A stretch of DNA of 64,000 nucleotides. Origin: a virus. Of this stretch, positions 8,204 through 14,841 are shown piece after piece; the first letter of the stretch is position 1; each line of letters begins with the position of its first letter. Below the pieces are notes generated by a model, which saw only the letters and a program-made list of their open reading frames with translations, searched no databases and was not told the DNA's origin. The stretch covers positions 1 through 64,000 of IMG/VR virus record IMGVR_UViG_3300005253_000004; one strand, given 5' to 3'. The position numbers were made by a program, and so were the translations under genes.

Positions 8204-9421
8204 ATGATTACATTTAACACCCTTGGTGATATGCTTCTGCGTCGATACATCGTGGACTTTATTGCTCAGATGCAGAATCTGTCCGCGCCCATCTATACGC
8301 AACTCCAAGAAGACACCAACTTCACCCCCTCGGGTGATGGTGCCTACTTCGGTATTCGTATTGCGGGCAACGAAGCGGGTGGTGGCTGGCGTGCGACGGA
8401 CGACAATGTCCTCCCGACAGCAAGCAATGAGAACGTAAAGCAAGCACGAGTTCGACCCAAGAAGTATTACCATACAGTGACCTTCTCTGGTCTGGCTGAA
8501 GCAGTTTCAGCTAGAGGCGGGGAAGATGCTTTCGCGGCTGGCATTACTGATGCGATTAGTCAGGCTGTCAAGCGCGCAGGCGCACGTTTCGAGACCGACT
8601 TCCTTCGGGGAGATGGTACGGGACGTCTGACCAACACGTCAGCGAGTCCGAGTGCTTCGACTACTATCGCAGTAGACGACGCTCGACCGTTCCGTTCTGG
8701 TCAAGTCATTGTTGGCCTGAGTAACTCGACTGGCCTTCGGATCTTCGGTCCGGTGACAGTCGTTTCTAGATCCATCAGCGGCGCTACTATTACGGTTTCC
8801 AGTGCAGTAACTGGTTCCGGTAGTGCTAACGATGGCATTTACATCTCTGGTGAGCAGTCCGAGGCTTCGGCCCCGACTGAAGTGACCGCTCTTGGTCTCC
8901 CGGCAATCGTGTCGGCCACCGGAACAATCTACAACCTTTCTCGAACCACGTATCCGATCCTTCAATCGAAGGTAATCGCTGCGGGCTCGGTGGCTCTTGA
9001 CGAAGCCCTGCTTCGTCGCCTGCGCCGCCAGCTCCTGGTTGAGACCGATGTTGGAAGCCTGGAAGGTTTCGCGATGATCAGTAACTGGGAACAGTATGAT
9101 CGTTATACCGAAATCTCCCTGCCCTTCCGTCGGTTCAACGACATGCGGTTGGAGTTGGGCGCACAGCAAGAGCTGACTACGTTTGAAGGCCGTCCCTGGC
9201 TGATCTCGCATCAGGCTCTTCCGGATCAGGTGTTCCAGTTGAACCTTGGTGCGGTTGTGCGTGGAGTTGTTAGGCCCCTGTCTATTGACGAGCGTGTGAA
9301 TATGGCGTGGGTGCCCGGACAGGACGCTTTCACCGTACTTCTAAAATACTACGGCGAAAATGTCGCTCGCATGCCTAACCAGACAGCGAAGCTGACCGGA
9401 CTAACAACGCCTACCTACTAA
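8204..9421 (+). CDS. Major capsid protein (HK97-type fold inferred)
   Basis: A 405-residue protein after the scaffold, with AGGAG before its ATG. The layout fits an HK97-type subunit: an N-terminal arm, a helix-rich segment (residues about 95-140), a Ser/Thr/Gly-rich beta insertion at about 145-220, and a C-terminal part with the long helix SVALDEALLRRLRRQLLVE and beta strands ending FTVLLKYYGENVARMPN. The insertion reads as an added surface domain. No cleavage site or head protease is nearby, and the ClpP-like gene lies far away on the other strand. The fold is inferred from position and pattern. Confidence 0.8.
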   Translation: MITFNTLGDMLLRRYIVDFIAQMQNLSAPIYTQLQEDTNFTPSGDGAYFGIRIAGNEAGGGWRATDDNVLPTASNENVKQARVRPKKYYHTVTFSGLAEAVSARGGEDAFAAGITDAISQAVKRAGARFETDFLRGDGTGRLTNTSASPSASTTIAVDDARPFRSGQVIVGLSNSTGLRIFGPVTVVSRSISGATITVSSAVTGSGSANDGIYISGEQSEASAPTEVTALGLPAIVSATGTIYNLSRTTYPILQSKVIAAGSVALDEALLRRLRRQLLVETDVGSLEGFAMISNWEQYDRYTEISLPFRRFNDMRLELGAQQELTTFEGRPWLISHQALPDQVFQLNLGAVVRGVVRPLSIDERVNMAWVPGQDAFTVLLKYYGENVARMPNQTAKLTGLTTPTY

Positions 9422-9468
9422 GATGTTGCTTGAGTTAATCAAGTGATAGGTTAGTAACAGGTAAAGAC

Positions 9469-9499
9469 ATAGGGCAGGAGCTTCGTGCTCCTGCCCTAT
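9469..9499 (+). terminator. Strong 13-base-pair hairpin after the capsid gene
   Basis: ATAGGGCAGGAGC pairs perfectly with GCTCCTGCCCTAT around TTCGT. It starts 47 bases after the capsid stop. No T-tract follows (ACTTGAATAGG), so it is either a partial terminator or a 3' end stabiliser that sets capsid mRNA above its downstream genes. It also marks the border of the inserted HNH gene. Confidence 0.65.
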
Positions 9500-9519
9500 A
9501 CTTGAATAGGGAGAATCAA

Positions 9520-10080
9520 GTGAAGCGATGTTACAGGTGTGATACAGAGAAAGACGAATCAGAGTTTTCCAAAGATAGATCACGTTATGACAGCCTCCAA
9601 AGTCAATGTAAACCTTGTAAAGTTATCATGGTTACAGAGCGTCGCAATACGAAAGAAGGGCACAAAGCCCTTAGAAAATACCGTACCAGTAAGAAAGGCA
9701 AAGCAGCAGTCAACGCCGCATCAAAGAAGTACAAGCAGACAGACCGTGGAAGAGAAAAGAAACAAGCCTACGAAAGAAAGCGGTATCACGAAAACATCGA
9801 GTACTACAGACTAAAGAACAGAGCAAGAAAATCAAAGGGAGCGTCCATCGCAGTACTCAAACAAGTACAAGAACGGGACAAGGTCTGTCAACTCTGCCAC
9901 ACAGACAAAGACTTACAGTTCGATCACATCTATCCGGTATCCTATGGAGGCATAGGCTCTCTTGAGAACCTACAGCTTCTATGTGGCCGATGTAACAATT
10001 TCAAATCAGACAACTTCTTCCTCCCTGGAGGCGGAATGTTGGTAACAAAACGGAAAGCTAGTCTAGTAATAAATAAATAA
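9520..10080 (+). CDS. Free-standing HNH endonuclease
   Basis: A 186-residue protein. The N-terminus has a zinc knuckle (CYRCDT and later QCKPCK), then a Lys-rich linker. The C-terminal HNH core reads CQLCHT, LQFDHIYPVSYGG, LENLQLLCGRCNNFKSDN, with both metal-site cysteine pairs and the catalytic His intact. I chose the GTG at 9520 because AGGGAG lies six bases upstream; a TTG at 9502 is in frame but sits in the hairpin region. It separates the capsid gene from the small head genes and is richer in A and T than its neighbours, as expected for a mobile homing-type gene. Confidence 0.8.
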   Translation: MKRCYRCDTEKDESEFSKDRSRYDSLQSQCKPCKVIMVTERRNTKEGHKALRKYRTSKKGKAAVNAASKKYKQTDRGREKKQAYERKRYHENIEYYRLKNRARKSKGASIAVLKQVQERDKVCQLCHTDKDLQFDHIYPVSYGGIGSLENLQLLCGRCNNFKSDNFFLPGGGMLVTKRKASLVINK

Positions 10081-10102
10081 ACAAATGTAAGGAGATTTAA
10101 GC

Positions 10103-10417
10103 ATGACTGATACAACTGCCCTACAGAACGTCATTCAGGTTGATGACAAAAACGGCAACCACTTCTGGATCTGTGATGTGTATCACACTACCGGTACTGC
10201 GACTGACGTCCTCGTACCTAATAGCGTGCTTGCAGCTTCCCAGATTGCGGATAGTGGCGCCCGTAGCGGTGACATCCAAGTCACAACAGACGACTCGGCG
10301 ACCGACTCGGTACGAGAAGTTACCATCGCATCTGGCGTAGCTACTGGCCTCATCAAGCTGGTGATTCGCTTCTCAGGAAGTGCCGCTGGTATAGGTTCAG
10401 GACACGGCGTACTTTAA
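10103..10417 (+). CDS. Small head or decoration protein candidate
   Basis: A 104-residue protein of beta-rich, Thr/Ser/Val/Gly composition (VREVTIASGVATGLIKLVIR), with one Cys and no signal peptide. AAGGAG precedes the ATG. It is the first of a block of small proteins after the capsid gene, all with good ribosome sites, which suggests high-copy virion components such as capsid decoration proteins. No specific family is recognised. Confidence 0.5.
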   Translation: MTDTTALQNVIQVDDKNGNHFWICDVYHTTGTATDVLVPNSVLAASQIADSGARSGDIQVTTDDSATDSVREVTIASGVATGLIKLVIRFSGSAAGIGSGHGVL

Positions 10418-10430
10418 GGAGGGCTAAACG

Positions 10431-10733
10431 ATGGCATTACTATACCCCTCTAAACAAATCGCAATTGATCTTCAGAACGGAACATCCTTGGTAGTTACAA
10501 AAGTTACTGCTATTACGGTTGCCGATGACTTCATCGAGCTTCCAACATTCGTTGATGCTGTGAATTTGAATCCGGCGAAGGATACAAGTGACCCTACATT
10601 CTATCTTGCAGGTGGAGATAGGTGTGTTGGGTGGAACGCAGCTACGGTTGGCACGGAGTACACAGTTGTCTCCAAGCATAGCGGTATTGTGAACTTTGCT
10701 CCAGGCGGCGCGACCGCTGACGAGCCGAAGTAA
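10431..10733 (+). CDS. Decoration-type protein, copy 1 of a tandem pair
   Basis: A 100-residue protein closely related to the next gene. Both open with MA-L-(Y/F)-PSKQ, share a V-DA-L segment and DP-FYL near the middle, and end with A-VGTEY-VVS-H, PG-AT and PK. The beta-rich pattern and absence of transmembrane segments fit a small capsid-surface or head-fibre subunit. It has AAGGAGGGC upstream. The duplication is visible directly; the role is inferred from position behind the capsid gene. Confidence 0.6.
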   Translation: MALLYPSKQIAIDLQNGTSLVVTKVTAITVADDFIELPTFVDAVNLNPAKDTSDPTFYLAGGDRCVGWNAATVGTEYTVVSKHSGIVNFAPGGATADEPK

Positions 10734-10744
10734 AGGAGAAGAAT

Positions 10745-11047
10745 ATGGCTCAATTATTTCCCTCCAAACAAGCATTCGTGGATCTAAAGGACGACACGCA
10801 GGTGCTGGTGTCTACTGTCAAGATTACGAATACTACTTCGGATCACTTGGAGCTTCCGAACGCGGTTGATGCGGCTGTACTTACAGCCTCCGGCGCGTCG
10901 GACCCTGAGTTCTACCTCGTTCACCAAGATGGTGCCACATTGGCTATCGACGGTGCTACAGTAGGGACAGAATACATTGTTGTCTCCAACCATGTTGGCG
11001 GCATCAACTCCTACCCAGGTAGAGCTACCGTGGACACTCCGAAGTAG
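10745..11047 (+). CDS. Decoration-type protein, copy 2 of a tandem pair
   Basis: A 100-residue paralogue of the preceding gene, of the same length and with the same landmarks (PSKQAFVDL, DPEFYLV, GTEYIVVSNHVGG). Divergence in the central region suggests an old duplication with separate roles, for example different capsomer positions. The stop is followed at once by the ATG of the lipoprotein gene with no spacer, so translation may be coupled. Confidence 0.6.
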   Translation: MAQLFPSKQAFVDLKDDTQVLVSTVKITNTTSDHLELPNAVDAAVLTASGASDPEFYLVHQDGATLAIDGATVGTEYIVVSNHVGGINSYPGRATVDTPK

Positions 11048-11338
11048 ATGGAAAGGATATTTGTAACATGTGTGATCGGGCTCGCCCTCCTTCTGGGAGG
11101 GTGCGCCTCCACACACAACTGGTTCTATCGTTCTGATGGATCTCTATGTGCTGAGACCAGATCTACTGTTCTCGGTACTGGTGAGACTGAACTGTATATC
11201 GTTGACAAGGATTGTACAATCACCCTTATATACGACACAAAAGATACAGGAATCAGTGATAACGCTAAAGATCTAGGTGGCGAAATCGCTGAAGGTCTAG
11301 TGAAAGGCGCTATCAAAGGCGTGGTACCCATACCATGA
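11048..11338 (+). CDS. Exported lipoprotein
   Basis: A 96-residue protein with a type II signal peptide: short charged start, hydrophobic core (VTCVIGLALLLGG) and lipobox LGGC with Cys at about residue 19, followed by AST. The mature part holds two further cysteines (LCAET and KDCTI) that could form a disulphide and ends with a Gly/Ala-rich amphipathic helix. A lipobox shows it is made for the cell envelope, not the virion, so superinfection exclusion or a lysis-related (outer spanin-like) role are the main options. Its stop overlaps the next start by four bases (ATGA). The lipobox is clear; the role is inference. Confidence 0.7.
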   Translation: MERIFVTCVIGLALLLGGCASTHNWFYRSDGSLCAETRSTVLGTGETELYIVDKDCTITLIYDTKDTGISDNAKDLGGEIAEGLVKGAIKGVVPIP

Positions 11339-11727
11339 ACAAGGTTATAGAGAAAGTCGCGTGGTACTTAGACATCATCAGTAGCAAGAACTCTGACTTT
11401 AGGGACGACGGTCTCTCTGGAGGCTTCCCCGATTGGATGTACAGTCGTTGGGATTTGTCCAGAGCAGGGCGTATCCACGACTGGCAGTACTGCACACGAT
11501 GTCATAAAGCAGGTTCTATGACAGACCCACAAAAGAGGTGGGCTGACAAGGCTCTGCGAAAGCACGCAAGAGAATTACTCCCTACGTATCTGAATCTAGC
11601 ACCGATCATACTCTACATTGGAGTGTTCATAGGCGGTGGGTTTGGTTCCTGGGATAGCTGCGACGCTTCGGTCGGTGACCGGTGTCGACACAACATCAAA
11701 CAGCCTGATTGGATGGCTGATGAATAA
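11335..11727 (+). CDS. HD-motif protein, phospholipase A2-like candidate
   Basis: A 130-residue protein. The core reads SRAGRIHDWQYCTRC followed by MTDPQKRWADKALRKH, an arrangement of His-Asp, Tyr and a later Asp on helices that recalls phospholipase A2-like and DUF1353-type small phage proteins. A C-terminal apolar segment (LAPIILYIGVFIGGG) could be a transmembrane or membrane-insertion helix. The calcium loop of classical phospholipase A2 is not evident (only GLSGGFPDW precedes). It is translationally coupled to the lipoprotein gene, so the pair may act together on the envelope during entry or lysis. The enzymatic role is a hypothesis. Confidence 0.45.
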   Translation: MNKVIEKVAWYLDIISSKNSDFRDDGLSGGFPDWMYSRWDLSRAGRIHDWQYCTRCHKAGSMTDPQKRWADKALRKHARELLPTYLNLAPIILYIGVFIGGGFGSWDSCDASVGDRCRHNIKQPDWMADE

Positions 11728-11738
11728 GGAGAAATACA

Positions 11739-12164
11739 ATGGCGTTTCCCGCAGACAACGGCGATATTAGCCGAATCATTGAACTGGGAAGATACAACAT
11801 CCCCGGCGCTGGACACAATAACATTGGACAGGCCGTGAACAACAAGGTAATTGTTTGGGGTAGACTGACTGGGCTATATGCTAGTACAGGTCTGGACCTG
11901 CTCCGGCACGGAGGTACTGATGCGGCGTTTGGTCTCTCTAATACCGACAAGATTAGCTTGACTTGCCGCAAAGCCGGTGCAGCCGGTGCTATCTTGCCTA
12001 CATCTGATAATGGATACTTGGCAAACGTGACTCGACTTCTCGGCAAGATCTTTTTGGTCGATCAGTGCGGACAAGCAAACCCCACTGTTCCCGAGGCCGG
12101 TGACACTGTTGTCATCGACTACGTGGCGATTGGTGACGAACTCGCTGCCCCGGAACTCGTATAA
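11739..12164 (+). CDS. Head/tail surface protein, paralogue 1 of 3
   Basis: A 141-residue protein, the first of three related tandem genes, each preceded by almost the same AAGGAGAAA(T/C)A(C/A)A leader. It begins NGDISRIIELGRYNIPGAG and ends with DTVVIDYVAIGDELAAPEL. The family hallmark is a conserved N-terminal strand with an R-Y/Q-x-L-G-G-like turn and the C-terminal AIGD/AVGD motif. Beta-rich with no signal sequence, it is probably a capsid decoration or head-fibre subunit. The family is not recognised by name. Confidence 0.55.
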   Translation: MAFPADNGDISRIIELGRYNIPGAGHNNIGQAVNNKVIVWGRLTGLYASTGLDLLRHGGTDAAFGLSNTDKISLTCRKAGAAGAILPTSDNGYLANVTRLLGKIFLVDQCGQANPTVPEAGDTVVIDYVAIGDELAAPELV

Positions 12165-12179
12165 TAAAGGAGAAACAAA

Positions 12180-12578
12180 ATGGCTGATGGTGATATTACA
12201 GCAGTGAAAATACTGTATAGACAGTCACTTGGTGGCGGTCAGAATGAACTCGGAGTTAAGAAGAATTCCAAAATCCTCGTAGTTGGTGAGATTACTTGCA
12301 CCTACGTGGCGGCTGGCGTCGCTGTGGACAAGACAGGTGGTGACAATTGTTTTGGAGTAACTGACATTGACTTTGTTAAGATTCTTCCGTTGACAATTGC
12401 GGCAGCATACCCGACGGCTCAGAAGCTGTTCAAGGCTGACTACGACGTTACAAACAAGAAGATCTTCTTGCTAGAAGACATGGGTCAGGCGAACCCGGCG
12501 GTCCCGTCGGACGCGGATGCGTGTGTTCTTCGTTTCGTTGCTGTTGGTGACGACGCGGATGCCCCGGAACTTACATAA
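12180..12578 (+). CDS. Head/tail surface protein, paralogue 2 of 3
   Basis: A 132-residue paralogue. It shares GDITAVKILYRQSLGGGQN at the start, KILVVGEITCTY in the second strand and LEDMGQANPAVP plus FVAVGDDADAPEL at the end with its neighbours. Spacing to both flanking genes is 15 bases, and the intergenic sequence (TAATAAAGGAGAAACAAA) is repeated before the next gene, showing tandem duplication that included the ribosome site. Role as for paralogue 1. Confidence 0.55.
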   Translation: MADGDITAVKILYRQSLGGGQNELGVKKNSKILVVGEITCTYVAAGVAVDKTGGDNCFGVTDIDFVKILPLTIAAAYPTAQKLFKADYDVTNKKIFLLEDMGQANPAVPSDADACVLRFVAVGDDADAPELT

Positions 12579-12593
12579 TAAAGGAGAAACAAA

Positions 12594-13019
12594 ATGGCTA
12601 ATGGTGACGTTACTAAAGTCGTAGTACTAGGGCGTTATGTTCTTCCTGGTGGTGGCAACACAACTACCGGCAAGCAGAGGCAGAACAAAGTAATTATGTG
12701 GGGTGAAGCTACTTGCACCGCCGCAAACGCTGGGATCGATATCACAGCTGCTGGCAGTATTGGCGGCACGGGCAGAACTTGGCCCCAAACACTAGGTCTC
12801 AACGCTATAGACTTGCTAGAGTTTACATTGAAGAGCACCGATGGCGCGGTTGTCGCAGATGATGCGTTGTACTTTTTCGATGTGAGTCATTCTACATGGT
12901 TGATTCACGCACTTGAAGACGTAGGCGTGGCTGACGCTTCACCACCGTCTGCTGGTGATGCTTTGGTGCTTTCGTTCTGGGCAATTGGTGATACCGGAAC
13001 TGACGGCGTACTTACATAA
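12594..13019 (+). CDS. Head/tail surface protein, paralogue 3 of 3
   Basis: A 141-residue paralogue with GDVTKVVVLGRYVLPGGGN, then QNKVIMWGEATCT, and a C-terminal LSFWAIGDTGTDGVL. It carries an extra central insertion compared with paralogue 2. The ribosome site is copied from its upstream neighbour. Three diverged copies suggest either a hetero-oligomer or proteins used at different symmetry positions on the virion. Confidence 0.55.
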   Translation: MANGDVTKVVVLGRYVLPGGGNTTTGKQRQNKVIMWGEATCTAANAGIDITAAGSIGGTGRTWPQTLGLNAIDLLEFTLKSTDGAVVADDALYFFDVSHSTWLIHALEDVGVADASPPSAGDALVLSFWAIGDTGTDGVLT

Positions 13020-13024
13020 ACTAA

Positions 13025-13150
13025 ATGACTCTTCGCTGCGCCGATTGTGGCATGCCGATAAAAAGGGTCCGACCTCAGGGTCGAGCCCCTAAGTATTGTG
13101 CGGAGTGCCGCAAGAAGCGACAGGATGAGTTCAAGAAAAGGAGTAAATAA
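13025..13150 (+). CDS. Very small zinc-ribbon protein
   Basis: A 41-residue reading frame starting at ATG 13025. It reads MTLRCADCGMPIKR, a linker, KYCAECRKKRQDEFKKRSK: two Cx2C pairs separated by 16 residues and a basic tail, the usual layout of a minimal zinc ribbon. No strong ribosome site is seen; the start lies five bases after the preceding stop, so re-initiation is likely. The stop lies two bases before the next ATG. The fold is clear from cysteine spacing; the function is unknown. Confidence 0.6.
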   Translation: MTLRCADCGMPIKRVRPQGRAPKYCAECRKKRQDEFKKRSK

Positions 13151-13152
13151 TA

Positions 13153-13422
13153 ATGGCTACTCAAGTACAGCCTGATAAGGCAATTATCGCGGCTCTGGGT
13201 CCGTTCAAGATTGAAGTTGTTCGTTTCACCGCGGTGTCTAATGACGACACCTACACAAGTAGGTTGGCGCAGCCTTTGGCCGCGTTCTGTTTCCCTACAG
13301 TGGATGCGGGTTCTACGACTCAGAACCAATCGGCAACAATTGGCACTGGTTCAAACCAGAAGGTGGTCACCTTTCGTGACCCTGCTAAGACAACTCAGAC
13401 TCTGATCGTATTCGGATTCTAA
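13153..13422 (+). CDS. Small virion protein candidate
   Basis: An 89-residue protein, Thr/Val/Ala-rich, predicted mostly beta (ALGPFKIEVVRFTAVSND, QKVVTFRDPAKTTQT), with no signal peptide. AAGGAG lies in the end of the zinc-ribbon gene. Composition is like the other small proteins after the capsid gene, so a minor head or connector component is likely. No family is recognised. Confidence 0.45.
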   Translation: MATQVQPDKAIIAALGPFKIEVVRFTAVSNDDTYTSRLAQPLAAFCFPTVDAGSTTQNQSATIGTGSNQKVVTFRDPAKTTQTLIVFGF

Positions 13423-13449
13423 GAAACGCAACATAATCCCGGGGAGAGG

Positions 13450-14130
13450 ATGATGAAACTACCTAGTACGTTACGACCTAGTAACTCGGAATACAAAGAG
13501 TGCATGCCTGGGAAGGACTTACCTTCTTGGTTCATGAATGATTTGAAATCGATTGATGAGAATCTGTACATCGTATTCCACCCCTTCGCTATGATCTGGG
13601 ACGACCTCATGAATCAATACGAAGGCGAACTAGAAGATCCACGTTTCAGCATCCACCGGGAGCACGGTGAAGAGGTATGGGGATTCGTCACAACGAACGG
13701 TTGTGGCGAACCCACTCCCGAGTGCGCGTGGCATGTGTGGAGGCTCGCAGAGCCTCACGGATGGGCTCATATCGTTCGGATTGAATCCAAGGATGGAGAA
13801 TACCTCAAGCTGATGATCAACAGACTACACACCCAGGCTCAGTTTCGTGATCGTTACGGAGACATCGCCTGGAACCGGAACACAAGATCTGAAACTGAAG
13901 AAGCACAAGTAAGAGCACAGGATGCGCATCAAGAGATGTTCGAAGCTGTGCAGGAAGAGAACGCATGGCTGACTCGCGCAGCGCGTGACAACATGAGTCG
14001 AGGGGTTACAGCACCTACCAACCCCCAGAAAGAGACCATCATCAGCTATGCGGGTCAGAAGAATCGTTCGCGTCTTGTCCGTCCCTTGAGGGACGAAGAC
14101 GTTGGACTGAAAGGAATCGAAGATCTTTGA
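13450..14130 (+). CDS. Conserved-type phage protein upstream of the tail adaptor, unknown
   Basis: A 226-residue soluble protein with GGGGAGAGG just before two adjacent ATG codons (13450 and 13453). The N-terminal half is Trp/His-rich and mixed alpha-beta (AWHVWRLAEPHGWAHIVRI). The C-terminal half is a charged helix (SETEEAQVRAQDAHQEMFEA) and a basic tail. Location immediately before the adaptor suggests a connector or assembly factor. No known domain is recognised. Confidence 0.45.
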   Translation: MMKLPSTLRPSNSEYKECMPGKDLPSWFMNDLKSIDENLYIVFHPFAMIWDDLMNQYEGELEDPRFSIHREHGEEVWGFVTTNGCGEPTPECAWHVWRLAEPHGWAHIVRIESKDGEYLKLMINRLHTQAQFRDRYGDIAWNRNTRSETEEAQVRAQDAHQEMFEAVQEENAWLTRAARDNMSRGVTAPTNPQKETIISYAGQKNRSRLVRPLRDEDVGLKGIEDL

Positions 14131-14151
14131 CTCCTATAAAGGAGACCAAGT

Positions 14152-14841
14152 ATGGCCCAGCTCACTGGCACCCTGGGGAATTTTATCGTCAGGATCCGTA
14201 GATACATCGGCGAGGAAACAGCATCCGTTAGTTATTGGAGCGACGACCTCGTCAAACAAGTATTCAACTCATGCTATCGAAGGCGGTGCGCGCAACTTAT
14301 CATGGCATACGAAGGTTACTTCACAGTAGTAGCTACCCGAGACACAGTCTCCCTACAAGAACGGTACGCGTGGCCCACGAACTTTGAACGCCTCTTCAAG
14401 CTGGAGTTAGTCCGTTCAAGTGGCACAACCGTGCCTGTTCAGCGACAAGAAAGACATTACGGTTCGAAACCCTCACCTGCGGGTAGCGGAGACTCTTACC
14501 TCCCCTCATACAGATCAATAGGCAGTGGCTTCGTCTTTGAGCCTGCCCCCATAACAGGGGTGAAAGGACAGATTCGGATGGAATACTGCGTCACACCCAC
14601 CGAGTTGACAGAAAGCGACGATCAACTCCACTCTGACTTCCCCACCATGATGGATGAGATCCTAGTGTTGGACGCTGCGGTAGCCCTGTTCGACCAGGAG
14701 CAGACGCAGGAAGAGGGCAGGGTCAGAAGTTTACTTAGACTACGTGCTGAATGGGAGCTAGACTGGGAGCGGTTTATCGATAACCGAATGATTTCCTCTA
14801 ATAGTGTAACACCCTTCGCCGGTCCATATCGAGACGCGTAA
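14152..14841 (+). CDS. Head-tail adaptor (tail tubular protein A-like)
   Basis: A 229-residue protein with the layout of podovirus adaptors (T7 gp11 type): an N-terminal helical region (VRIRRYIGEETASVSYWSDD), a central beta domain with the ERYAWPTNFERLFKLE segment, and a C-terminal helix (LLRLRAEWELDWERFI). It would sit below the portal and hold the nozzle. It is placed between small head proteins and the nozzle gene, with which it shares one base (TAATG), giving coupled translation. Fold assignment is from order, length and secondary-structure pattern. Confidence 0.65.
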   Translation: MAQLTGTLGNFIVRIRRYIGEETASVSYWSDDLVKQVFNSCYRRRCAQLIMAYEGYFTVVATRDTVSLQERYAWPTNFERLFKLELVRSSGTTVPVQRQERHYGSKPSPAGSGDSYLPSYRSIGSGFVFEPAPITGVKGQIRMEYCVTPTELTESDDQLHSDFPTMMDEILVLDAAVALFDQEQTQEEGRVRSLLRLRAEWELDWERFIDNRMISSNSVTPFAGPYRDA

